15,764 nt of DNA from UBA3495 sp964629875 (GTDB lineage: Bacteria > Chloroflexota > Dehalococcoidia > Lucifugimonadales > UBA3495). Within the stretch, counting starts at the first letter, position 1, and every line of letters starts with the position of its first letter. The notes under the pieces are model-generated. The model ran no database searches. It had not been told where the DNA came from and saw only the letters and a program-made list of their open reading frames with translations. A program made the position numbers and the translations under genes. Shown in pieces: positions 6,517-14,520 of the stretch. The stretch is from NCBI GenBank assembly GCA_964629875.1, contig CAZVRK010000030.1, positions 1 through 15,764 on the forward strand, read 5' to 3'.

Positions 6517-9069
6517 TTACTCGTCCCGTAAGTCTACGAATGCAGGGGTAGTAAGAGTTCGTAGAGCTGGATAAGCACATGCTGATAGTGATGCGACTAC
6601 TGCTATGAGGATTGCCTCGAATAAGACATTGGAATATACATGAAGGCTCATAGACCACCCGAAGGATCTGCTGTTAACGACATATATTAGCCCTGCCGCC
6701 ATGCTTATTCCGACAGGAATGGAGAAGATACCGGCTAATAGGCCTATTAAAACTGACTGTATTGCGAGTAATCTAGATATTTGAGATGGAACAAACCCAA
6801 TAGTTTTCAATATACTCATTTCTTTTCTAGATTCCGTCTGTAATGCTAATAATGCACCGAGTATTCCCACAAAAGCGATAATTATGGCTATTATTCTCAT
6901 CACAGAAGTTATCTTGAAACTGCGGTCAAATACTTCGAGTGCCGCTTGTTTTAGCTGGTTGTCTGATCGTATCTCTAGAGTTTGAACCTGGTCAGTCATA
7001 TTTGAGATTTTGAATATTACATCGTCTATGTTGTAACCTTCTGACACGTGGATCCTAGCTGAGGATATCTTTTCGTCCTGCCACAATTCCTTATAGGTAT
7101 TGCTGTTTATCATTATAATTCCGTCGCTGGAACTATAGTCATAATAAATAGCGCCTACTGAGAATGATCTGTTTCCGTAATTGGTGTTCAGTAGGAGATG
7201 CGATCCGACATGCAGATCATTTCGATATGCGAAAGGTTCTGAGATAAGGACTGTAGATCCTTTTTGAAACAAGTCCCAAACCATTTCTGGATCCCCATAT
7301 TTAAATCTATCTGGGCGATTGAACGTTTCGTAAGCAGTGTCTATGGCTACAATATTCACCTGGCCGTTTGGTGAGTTGACTTTGGTCCTCCGAAATGTAT
7401 CTATGGATTCTATTTCGCTCATCATTTGGAGCTTTGTAAGTATTGCTTCCTCTAGGGCACTCTGTTCTAGATCCAGTGATACTGATGGGCTGGATATGTA
7501 TATTCCATTTCCCAAAGCAGTATCAAGCCATATGTCTACAGTGGAGCGGAAGCTTTGTATCATAAGACCGATTCCTACCGTTAAGGAAATTGCGATGGTA
7601 AGTGTTGCGATAGCGATCGATGTTCTGCTCAGTGAATTTAAGATACTTCTGGTAGCTATCGAACCTATTACTCCCAAGGAGTATCTCAATGGAGGAGCAA
7701 TTATTGTTAGAACTATGACTGTCATTATCGGTATCAAGAGGGCACCTCCCAGTACTAGAAGGAAGAGCCCTATGAAACCCAGTATAAGACTCGTGCTGGG
7801 AGTTAGTAGAATGAAAGCGCTTGCTATCAGAGTTAAAACGCCGGTTATACTTGCATAGGGTATATATTTAGAGGTTGCTATCTCTAAAGAAGAACGTGTG
7901 ATTGTGACACCGGGCGGTACTCTGGTAGCTTCGATAGCAGGGATAGCTGCCGATATTGTGGCGACTAAAATGCCCAGCAATGTTGCTTGTAGAATTGTTG
8001 TTGGCTCTACGGTTAATTCATTTACAGTCACCGAAAAATAAAGGTCGTTAATTGTCTGAACGACGATATTTAGTATTAACTTGCCGAGGAAAATGCCTAA
8101 GAATATCCCGGCTATAGCACCGGCGATACCTGTTATTATCCCCTCAATGATGATTAAGACGAATATTTGTGCTCTCGAAACTCCTATAGCTCTCATCATG
8201 CCGATCAACTTGCGACGTCTCACAACTGAAAAGGTTATGGTGTTGTAGATTATGAAAGCTCCTACGACCAATGCTAGTAGTCCTAAAGCGGAAAGATTCA
8301 CATCGAAAGCTCTCGTAATTTCTTCGGCAGATAAATTCCGTGATTCTGAAGGGGTGACGTATATCCCGTCGGGTAGTAGGTCTTGAAGATCGGATGCAGC
8401 AGGCTCAGATATTATTAGATCAATTCTGCTAATGGTATCGGACCGATCCGTAATTTCTTGTGCTGTAGAAATGTCAGCGAAAATCACTGTAGATAGAGCT
8501 TTGTCAGTGACTGCGTTATCAATGTCTAGGATTCCAATGAGGGTTAAAGCGTGCTTTATACCATTAATTTCTATATGCAGAATGTCACCAGTAGATAAGT
8601 TCAGTCGGTCTGCTGCTGACTGAGTGCTAAAAATTGTATTTGGTGAAGATATTAATCCGCTGATATCGGCCCTTGAAGACTCGCTCCAATGAGGGCGAAA
8701 AGCTATCTCGGAAAAAGGATCTATGCCCAAGAGTACGATAGGAATAGGCTTTTTTTGATTGAGGCCAGTTTGTACTAGAGCGATTCCATTGGATTCTATT
8801 ATGGGAGATGCATTCTGTATCGATAGGTCTGTCGTTACTTGTCGTAGTATTTCTTGTGGTAAACCACTGGGGCCTGCCATTATGAAGTGGGTTGTCTGGT
8901 CAGTTATTGCGTTAGTAGATAGAGAAAATGCGCGCTTGGCACTTTGGTTGGTGAGGTCAATGGATATAATTACTGCTACCCCAAGAGAAATTCCTAGTAT
9001 AGATAGAAACACTTGGATGGGATGTTGTTTCAAATAAATTAGGCTTGATAGCCACAAGCGTGGAGTCAA
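6517..9069 (-). CDS. FtsX/MacB-type ABC transporter permease, duplicated (AttF/AttG-like)
   Basis: An 850-residue inner-membrane protein with about ten membrane segments (near 18-38, 258-280, 302-330, 358-382, 405-457, 484-505 and three in the last 125 residues). Two extracytoplasmic MacB_PCD-like domains lie at about 39-255 and 506-725. The FtsX signature occurs twice, MMRAIGVSRAQIF (291-303) and the matching LKTIGF...SQISRLL near the C-terminus, showing internal duplication. Members of this class do not import; they use mechanical force on lipoproteins, lipids or peptides in or beyond the membrane. The start is TTG at 9069, overlapping the TGA of the ATPase gene by four bases (TTGA) and preceded by GGAG, a coupled start. 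Together with its neighbours it forms an AttEFGH-like cassette. The substrate is unknown. Confidence 0.88.
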   Translation of the reverse strand: MTPRLWLSSLIYLKQHPIQVFLSILGISLGVAVIISIDLTNQSAKRAFSLSTNAITDQTTHFIMAGPSGLPQEILRQVTTDLSIQNASPIIESNGIALVQTGLNQKKPIPIVLLGIDPFSEIAFRPHWSESSRADISGLISSPNTIFSTQSAADRLNLSTGDILHIEINGIKHALTLIGILDIDNAVTDKALSTVIFADISTAQEITDRSDTISRIDLIISEPAASDLQDLLPDGIYVTPSESRNLSAEEITRAFDVNLSALGLLALVVGAFIIYNTITFSVVRRRKLIGMMRAIGVSRAQIFVLIIIEGIITGIAGAIAGIFLGIFLGKLILNIVVQTINDLYFSVTVNELTVEPTTILQATLLGILVATISAAIPAIEATRVPPGVTITRSSLEIATSKYIPYASITGVLTLIASAFILLTPSTSLILGFIGLFLLVLGGALLIPIMTVIVLTIIAPPLRYSLGVIGSIATRSILNSLSRTSIAIATLTIAISLTVGIGLMIQSFRSTVDIWLDTALGNGIYISSPSVSLDLEQSALEEAILTKLQMMSEIESIDTFRRTKVNSPNGQVNIVAIDTAYETFNRPDRFKYGDPEMVWDLFQKGSTVLISEPFAYRNDLHVGSHLLLNTNYGNRSFSVGAIYYDYSSSDGIIMINSNTYKELWQDEKISSARIHVSEGYNIDDVIFKISNMTDQVQTLEIRSDNQLKQAALEVFDRSFKITSVMRIIAIIIAFVGILGALLALQTESRKEMSILKTIGFVPSQISRLLAIQSVLIGLLAGIFSIPVGISMAAGLIYVVNSRSFGWSMSLHVYSNVLFEAILIAVVASLSACAYPALRTLTTPAFVDLRDE

Positions 9070-9746
9070 GAAATATCTCCGTGTTCACTCATTTGGCCAT
9101 CTTCGACTATGAAAACCCTGTCTGCTAACTTAATGAAATCGTTGCGGTGGGTAACAACGATGAGCGTTTTTTTGAATTTGGAGTGCAAATCAGTTAAGAG
9201 GGTCATTATTTGGTTTGCATTTTCCGAGTCTAAGTTGCCAGTAGGTTCGTCTGCGAGGATTATTGGCGGGTCTGAGGCTAATGCCCGAGCTATGGCTACT
9301 CGCTGTTGTTCTCCTCCGGATAATCGATCTGGAAACGTATTTTGACGCTCTAATAAACCTACTGTGTCTAACAGGTCTTGGGCTAAACTCTTGGCGTGTT
9401 TTGATTTTGTTCCGTTAAGTTCCATGGGTAGAATTACATTATCAATAACACTTAGGGTTGGTAAAAGATTGAAAAATTGGAACACTATGCCGATTTGTGT
9501 TCTTCTAAAGAGGGTTCGGTGTTTTTCATTCATATCAGTCAAGTTTTGACTGTTGATGATTATCTCGCCGGAAGTTGGTGAATCTATGCCACTTATTATG
9601 TTTAATAGAGTGGATTTTCCGGATCCACTGGGTCCAAGAAGAACAGAAAAAGCAGTTTCAGGTATATCTGCTGTTATGCCTTGTAGTACTGAACGGAATC
9701 CGCTGCCTTCGGGATAACTCTTTGAAATATTTTTTAAGCTTATCAT
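9066..9746 (-). CDS. LolD/MacB-family ABC transporter ATP-binding protein (AttE-like)
   Basis: A 226-residue stand-alone ATPase of the lipoprotein-release/MacB class. All motifs are present: Walker A GPSGSGKST (38-46), Q-loop Gln90 in FQFFNLLPT, signature LSGGEQQR (142-149), Walker B IILADEPTGNLD (162-173) and switch His200. The FNLLPTL segment after the Q-loop and EPTGNLD after Walker B are typical of the LolD/MacB/FtsE branch. It overlaps the permease gene by four bases and so almost certainly pairs with it. Only 41 bp separate its ATG from the dnaE2 stop, with no hairpin between, so it may be expressed by read-through from the mutasome operon. No Shine-Dalgarno sequence is visible before the ATG. 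Confidence 0.93.
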   Translation of the reverse strand: MISLKNISKSYPEGSGFRSVLQGITADIPETAFSVLLGPSGSGKSTLLNIISGIDSPTSGEIIINSQNLTDMNEKHRTLFRRTQIGIVFQFFNLLPTLSVIDNVILPMELNGTKSKHAKSLAQDLLDTVGLLERQNTFPDRLSGGEQQRVAIARALASDPPIILADEPTGNLDSENANQIMTLLTDLHSKFKKTLIVVTHRNDFIKLADRVFIVEDGQMSEHGDIS

Positions 9747-9787
9747 GGGAGTACTAATGTTTGATGCAAGTTTTGGGTTGTGAATAT

Positions 9788-12700
9788 TTATTGCCAGTTT
9801 TTCGCTTTTGGTACATTAGTAACTGTATTAAGCGAACGGGCATTTTTAACTACTATATTTATAGTACCATCTTGACGACTTATTATTCCTTCTACTATGA
9901 CGAGCGGTTCGCGTAATACTAATTTAAGTTTTTGATATATTTGTGGCCATATAACTAAGGGTGTATGTCCAGTTTCGTCTTCTAGAGTCATGTATATTGC
10001 ATTTCCTAAAGGTTTTTGACGTCTGATGACAATTCCTGCAACTTTTACCTTGATACCATGCGAAAGTTGTAGTGCAGCTTGGCTAGTTAATATGTTGTCT
10101 TTTAGATGGTTCCTGAGGAAATGCATTAAGTGCCCATTTGGATATAGCCCTAGTGACTGATATTCATATTGCATGATTTCTTCAGGTGTTTCATTGGGAA
10201 GAATTAACATGTCTTGATCAACTGGTAAATTCAGTGCTGGCTGATCAGTTGAAGGTTTGTACAAAAGGTTGATTTGGGCTAGGGCCAATTTGCGACTTTC
10301 AATAAGACCATCAAATGCGCCTGATTTTATGAGCCTTTCAATAGATAGATGATCTAGTCTTGTAGATTGAATAGTTTGCTGTAAAGTCTTGAAGTGTCCA
10401 TTGTGATTGCGAGCTTCTATAATAGTGTTGGATGTATGTGGTCCTATGCCAAGAACGTTATTTAGCCCAAGTAATAAGGATTCATTTTTTATGGTGCATT
10501 TATTGTCACTGTAATTTATATCTGGATTTAGAACGTGGATGCTATGCCTTTTTGCGTCCTCTTTAAGAGTCTCTAAATTGTAAAAACCCATCGGTTGCTG
10601 ATTAAATATTGCAATAAAAAATTCAAGGGGATAATGGTATTTTAGCCATGCCATATGGTATGCGGTAACGCCAAAAGCGAATGCGTGAGCTTCAGGAAAC
10701 ATGTAATTCCCGTTAAACTTTTGAAAAATATTTTTGGCTATATCAGTAGGCACGCCTTTTTTGTTAGAACCTGTTCTAAATTTCTCCCAATAGCTTTTTA
10801 TATGAGAGATGTTTTTACGCTTGTTAAATGTAGTAAATGCTCTCCTGAGTTTGTCTGCTTCCAAAGGAGATAAACCAGCGACATCCATAGCGAGTTGATT
10901 TACTTGGTCTTGAAAAAGTATTACTCCTAATGTTCGTTGTAAGGCCATTTGTTCAAGAGGATGGTCATATTTCCATGGTTGACCGTTGCGTCTTTTTATA
11001 AACTGCGTAACTCCATCATTTGCCCCTACTCCTGGACGTACTGCAGCAACTTCATACGCCATATCTATAAGATTTGATGGTTTTATACGAGGAGTAGTTT
11101 GCCTTTGAGCTGCACTTTCTATCTGAAATATTCCAATAGTGTCTGCATTATGAATGGATGAATATACATTTTGATCATTAAAATCAATTCTACTAAGATC
11201 AATATATGTGCCATGGCGATCTTCAATAAGTTGGAGTATTTCTTGCATTTGAGATAGTGTTCCAAGTCCCAAGAAATCTATTTTTATAAAATTCGCGGTA
11301 TCGATCGTGTCTTTATCCCATTGACATATATATCGTCCATCTATAGATGAAGGTTGAATAGGAACGATGTCTGTTAGCGGAGATGAACTGAAAATCATTC
11401 CTCCTGGATGTTGTGCTAGGTATCTAGGGAAGCCATTTAGTTGATGTGTTAAATCTATTAAATCTTTCCATATAGGTGTTATAGCAAAGTCTTTGAATTC
11501 GGGAAGTGATTCCATTTCAGACTGTAGGTCTTTAGCATTAGAACTATCGACTCTGTTACTAAGTTGTGTGAGATTGTGCCTTGGTAGTGATAATGCTTTA
11601 CCAACATCTTGAATGGCACTCTTCATACGGTATGTATTAATCATTCCGGTTAATGCAGCATGGTCCCAACCCCATTGCTTATGGACTCTTGATATCAGTT
11701 CTTCTCGTATGTTTCGTGGGAAATCTAAGTCTATGTCTGGCACCGAAGCCATATCTTCTGGAAGAAATCTTTCCAAAGATAAATTGAACTCTAAAGGATC
11801 TATATGAGAAAGACCTATTAAATATCCAACTAACATGGCCACTGAAGATCCCCTTCCTCTCCCCGGAGGTCGTTCTTCTAAAGGAATTTCTCTGTCGATT
11901 AGACCCAAGTCAACCATTACTTCTCGGGCGATTTGTATAATTTCATGGTATATCAATAGGAACCCTGATAAATTGTGTTTTTCGATTAATCTAAATTCCT
12001 CTTCTAATCGGTCAGATATTCTTGAATTTATTTCTCCATATCTCCTAATAGCCGCTGCTTGGCATAGTTCTTTTAAAAAGCTTGTTTGTGTATGTCCTTT
12101 TGGCACAGGATAGTTCGGGAATTGATATTTCAAATCACTGATTAAGTTAAATGAACATCTTTCAGCTATTTTTAGAGTGTTTTTAATAGCCTCAGGTATG
12201 TCTCTGAATAATTTTTCCATTTGTTGAGATGATTTAAGGTGGTAATGGTTATTAGTCTTTAGATAAGGAGTAGATGTTTCCAGTGATTGATTGTGTTTAA
12301 TAGCGACTAATACATCTTGTAAGTGTTGTCTGTATTTTTCGTGGTAGTGGACATTATTAGTAGCAACTACGGGTATTCCTAGTTTTTTGCCAAGTTCTAC
12401 TAGTCGTACATTACGTAAAAAATCTCCTTTGACAAAATTGTTTTGTAGCTCAATAAATACATTCTTAGATCCAAATAATTCTAAAAGATTGCGTAAGTCG
12501 TGTTCGGATTGAGAAAAATTTCCTTTGGATATTGAGCTGGGTATTGAACCTTGAGAACATCCTGTAAGTAAAATGAGGCCATCCGAATAATCTTTGAAAT
12601 AATGGGAATCTAAACGAGGCTGTTTATTTTCGGATTCCATATAAGCGTGAGTTACTAGATTGCAAAGATTAGTATATCCGCGTCTGTTTTGTGCTATTAA

Positions 12701-12928
12701 GGTTAAATGGGAATTATCTGTAAGAGTTATTTCTACTCCAGTTATTGGCTGAATATTGGCAGTTTTAGATATTTCTGCAAAAGATAGAGCGCCACAGACA
12801 TTATCATGATCAGTGAGAGCCAACGCAGGGTAATCTAGAGATTTAGCGGTTTCTACTAACTCTTCAATGCTTGAAGCACCTTCTTGGAATGAATAGTAAC
12901 TGTGGCAATGTAATTCTACGTATGGCAT
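9788..12928 (-). CDS. dnaE2: Error-prone DNA polymerase III alpha subunit DnaE2/ImuC
   Basis: A C-family polymerase that extends past DNA lesions in the SOS mutasome with ImuB. From the ATG at 12928 it has 1046 residues, right for DnaE2 and shorter than replicative DnaE1. In order: PHP domain with HCHS (7-10), TDHD (39-42) and VHYH (193-196); polymerase core with RGRGSS (357-362), the catalytic PDIDLDF (397-403) and the third aspartate in IDFLGLGTL (550-558); fingers segments VRPGVG and FPEAHAFAFG; a helix-hairpin-helix near 820-850; and an OB fold near 959-1035. The tau-binding tail of DnaE1 is missing. A TTG at 12958 would add ten residues and overlap the preceding frame; the ATG is preferred because MPYVELHCHS matches the usual family N-terminus and begins 8 bp after the preceding stop. 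No clear Shine-Dalgarno sequence precedes either start. Confidence 0.93.
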   Translation of the reverse strand: MPYVELHCHSYYSFQEGASSIEELVETAKSLDYPALALTDHDNVCGALSFAEISKTANIQPITGVEITLTDNSHLTLIAQNRRGYTNLCNLVTHAYMESENKQPRLDSHYFKDYSDGLILLTGCSQGSIPSSISKGNFSQSEHDLRNLLELFGSKNVFIELQNNFVKGDFLRNVRLVELGKKLGIPVVATNNVHYHEKYRQHLQDVLVAIKHNQSLETSTPYLKTNNHYHLKSSQQMEKLFRDIPEAIKNTLKIAERCSFNLISDLKYQFPNYPVPKGHTQTSFLKELCQAAAIRRYGEINSRISDRLEEEFRLIEKHNLSGFLLIYHEIIQIAREVMVDLGLIDREIPLEERPPGRGRGSSVAMLVGYLIGLSHIDPLEFNLSLERFLPEDMASVPDIDLDFPRNIREELISRVHKQWGWDHAALTGMINTYRMKSAIQDVGKALSLPRHNLTQLSNRVDSSNAKDLQSEMESLPEFKDFAITPIWKDLIDLTHQLNGFPRYLAQHPGGMIFSSSPLTDIVPIQPSSIDGRYICQWDKDTIDTANFIKIDFLGLGTLSQMQEILQLIEDRHGTYIDLSRIDFNDQNVYSSIHNADTIGIFQIESAAQRQTTPRIKPSNLIDMAYEVAAVRPGVGANDGVTQFIKRRNGQPWKYDHPLEQMALQRTLGVILFQDQVNQLAMDVAGLSPLEADKLRRAFTTFNKRKNISHIKSYWEKFRTGSNKKGVPTDIAKNIFQKFNGNYMFPEAHAFAFGVTAYHMAWLKYHYPLEFFIAIFNQQPMGFYNLETLKEDAKRHSIHVLNPDINYSDNKCTIKNESLLLGLNNVLGIGPHTSNTIIEARNHNGHFKTLQQTIQSTRLDHLSIERLIKSGAFDGLIESRKLALAQINLLYKPSTDQPALNLPVDQDMLILPNETPEEIMQYEYQSLGLYPNGHLMHFLRNHLKDNILTSQAALQLSHGIKVKVAGIVIRRQKPLGNAIYMTLEDETGHTPLVIWPQIYQKLKLVLREPLVIVEGIISRQDGTINIVVKNARSLNTVTNVPKAKNWQ

Positions 12929-12936
12929 ATATACAG

Positions 12937-13224
12937 TCAGCTTTTCTGGCGATACCAAAAATTGTTTGTTAAATCACAAAAAATAGTTAAATCATTGTTG
13001 GTTATTGTTGATACTCGAAAATATCGTCTGTTAATAACAGTAGGTCTCCACCATTCTGTATTTATTTCCCATACTTCATTTATTTTTATAATGCTAGAAG
13101 TCTTATTAGCATAAGTAATGAATATAGGTCTTTGATGTTTATTGACTTGTATTTTTATAGATTTGGGAGCATTTATGAGACGAATGGGACTAGGACGGTT
13201 TTCCTTTCTGGAATAGGAGACCAT
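12937..13224 (-). CDS. DUF6504-like small protein, equivalent to the ImuB C-terminal domain
   Basis: A 95-residue basic protein. It carries PSPIRLINAPKSIKI, then EVWEINTEWW, RRYFRV and a C-terminal FWYRQ, in the order seen in the DUF6504 domain that ends many ImuB proteins or lies beside imuB/dnaE2 as its own gene. Its likely role is in the ImuB-DnaE2 complex. The ATG at 13224 lies inside the imuB 3' end, giving a 52-bp overlap in the -1 frame; AAGGA stands nine bases upstream, so separate translation is plausible. A single extra A in the run at 13199-13202 would fuse it to ImuB. Either the gene is naturally split, as I recall for some Chloroflexota, or a one-base deletion or sequence error broke it. 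The domain assignment rests on motif recognition only. Confidence 0.72.
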   Translation of the reverse strand: MVSYSRKENRPSPIRLINAPKSIKIQVNKHQRPIFITYANKTSSIIKINEVWEINTEWWRPTVINRRYFRVSTITNNDLTIFCDLTNNFWYRQKS

Positions 13225-14351
13225 GGTTCTACATCCTTAGCTAGATATAATAGAGGTTCATTTCCCCATCGAATTTGGGTTTGATGAATAACTTCTTTGA
13301 GATATTCCTGATCTCTAATATTTGAAAATAAGTTAGCTTGGTATCCTGACTCACCAGTTAATCCTATGAGGGTAACTTTCATGTCTTCCAATGGTCCAGG
13401 GATATGTATGGATTGAAGAGTGTTTCTAATGACTGGTAAGGCTCTGGATTTATTTACTGATTGCTTGTAGTTGAATTGTTTTGTCCAAGGTTGATGATTA
13501 ATGATGTTTGATTCAATTTGGATTTTTCTAGCATATCTGTTTTTCATATAAGGTCTTGAGAAAGCCCTGCTTATCAGAGATTCTATTGCCATTAAAATTC
13601 CGTTCAATGTTGTTTGTGGATATGGAAATATAAGTTCTTCAGTGATTATTTCCTCTATTTGTCTTGGGTATAGGGGGCGTTTGTCTATACCATTAGCTAA
13701 TTCCCATGCTTGTACTCCTTCCTTGCCAAAATTAGCCTGTATAGACCCTAAAGATTGTTTTGATATATGACTTAACGTTGATAGACCAAATTCTAGAAGA
13801 CGGGTTTTTGTTTCCCATGATATGGGAAGTAGTTTGATTGAATATTTATTAAGAAATGGAGTTAGATTAGAAGGGGCTTTCATTGATCCGCTAGATGGAC
13901 TGTTTAAAGCTGCCAAATATGCAGGAAATTTAGATTCAGCTACTCCTACTCGTGGGTTGAAGGAAGAAGGAATAGAATGGATTAAATTTGTAATTAAACG
14001 TGCTTCGGAACCGTACATTATCTCAAGGCCGTTTAGATCTACATATGTATGTCCAAGAGAATATTTTTCGACATTTGGACTTCGGATTTCCAGATTTTTT
14101 ACTATTGCTTCAAATATTTCTTCGTAATATAGTGGGCTACTTTCGATTAGAATTGCATCTTTACATATTGCAATTGCCTCTTGTAGAGACATTCCAATGT
14201 TGATTCCAGATGTGTGTGTTGAATAATCCAGCACTGTTTGTCTTTTGCCTGATTCTTCAATAATGATTACGGGTTTGTTCTTTAACGTATTGTTGCGGTG
14301 CAACTCAGCTTTAATAGGAAAATGAGTAATTAATATGCAAGCTAATGACAT
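13173..14351 (-). CDS. imuB: ImuB-like catalytically inactive Y-family DNA polymerase
   Basis: A 392-residue Y-family-like protein that in studied mutasomes links DnaE2 to the sliding clamp. The N-terminus (ACILITHFPI) lacks the catalytic D-x-D motif of DinB/UmuC, and the usual S-(I/V)-D-E motif reads SLGH (98-101) before TYVDLNG, so polymerase activity is very unlikely, as in known ImuB. Palm/thumb landmarks remain: RVGVAESKFPAYLAA (134-148) and the helix-hairpin-helix-like GLSTLSHISKQSLGSI (189-204). QANLF at 338-342 fits the Qxx(L/M)F clamp-binding motif. It is shorter than the roughly 450-530 residues of many ImuB proteins because the C-terminal domain is on the next, overlapping frame. 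ATG at 14351; no Shine-Dalgarno sequence in the short leader. First gene of the SOS-box operon; no imuA is present in the window. Confidence 0.85.
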   Translation of the reverse strand: MSLACILITHFPIKAELHRNNTLKNKPVIIIEESGKRQTVLDYSTHTSGINIGMSLQEAIAICKDAILIESSPLYYEEIFEAIVKNLEIRSPNVEKYSLGHTYVDLNGLEIMYGSEARLITNLIHSIPSSFNPRVGVAESKFPAYLAALNSPSSGSMKAPSNLTPFLNKYSIKLLPISWETKTRLLEFGLSTLSHISKQSLGSIQANFGKEGVQAWELANGIDKRPLYPRQIEEIITEELIFPYPQTTLNGILMAIESLISRAFSRPYMKNRYARKIQIESNIINHQPWTKQFNYKQSVNKSRALPVIRNTLQSIHIPGPLEDMKVTLIGLTGESGYQANLFSNIRDQEYLKEVIHQTQIRWGNEPLLYLAKDVEPWSPIPERKTVLVPFVS

Positions 14352-14384
14352 TTTTTATACACAGTAAATTATTGGATTAAGTAC

Positions 14385-14413
14385 ATTTAATAGAACATTT
14401 GTTCCATTTTCAA
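14385..14413 (-). promoter_or_regulatory. Promoter of the imuB-dnaE2 operon
   Basis: On the - strand TTGAAA (14413-14408, 5 of 6 to consensus) and TTAAAT (14390-14385, 4 of 6) are spaced by exactly 17 bp. The predicted start near 14378 gives a leader of about 27 nt before the imuB ATG. The spacer contains the SOS palindrome. Confidence 0.6.
14393..14404. promoter_or_regulatory. LexA-type SOS box GAACATTTGTTC
   Basis: A perfect GAAC-N4-GTTC palindrome, the core of the Gram-positive SOS box that is also used by LexA of the Chloroflexota genus Dehalococcoides. It lies wholly within the 17-bp spacer of the imuB promoter, so bound LexA would block RNA polymerase directly. This is the only such palindrome I noticed in the window, and it stands in front of DNA-damage tolerance genes, which strongly supports the call. 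Confidence 0.82.
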
Positions 14414-14462
14414 TACTCAATAGTCATTTGAATGTCAGTAGGCAATAAAAATGTGTATAAGT

Positions 14463-14503
14463 AATAAAAAAGCCTCCAGAATTTTTCTGGAGGCTTTTTT
14501 ATT
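14463..14503 (-). terminator. Strong bidirectional intrinsic terminator of the cupin/amidohydrolase operon
   Basis: A GC-rich core (GCCTCCAGA with TCTGGAGGC) flanked by complementary A and T runs gives an 18-bp perfect stem with the loop ATTTT. On the - strand it lies 17 bp past the cupin stop and ends in TTTTTTATT. The run on the other side makes it usable from both directions. It insulates the imuB promoter from upstream transcription. Confidence 0.9.
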
Positions 14504-14520
14504 TTTGTAACTAATTAATA

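Noticed and set aside
10764..10779. Palindrome TTAGAACCTGTTCTAA inside dnaE2, resembling an SOS box
   Set aside because: The GAAC and GTTC halves are separated by two bases, not four, and the site lies in the middle of a coding sequence.
12929..12958. Upstream TTG start for dnaE2 adding ten residues
   Set aside because: It would overlap the preceding frame by 22 bp, has no ribosome-binding site, and the ATG at 12928 gives the family-typical N-terminus.
13173..13224. Programmed -1 frameshift site joining ImuB to its C-terminal domain
   Set aside because: No X-XXY-YYZ heptamer is present in the overlap; separate initiation or a broken gene is simpler.
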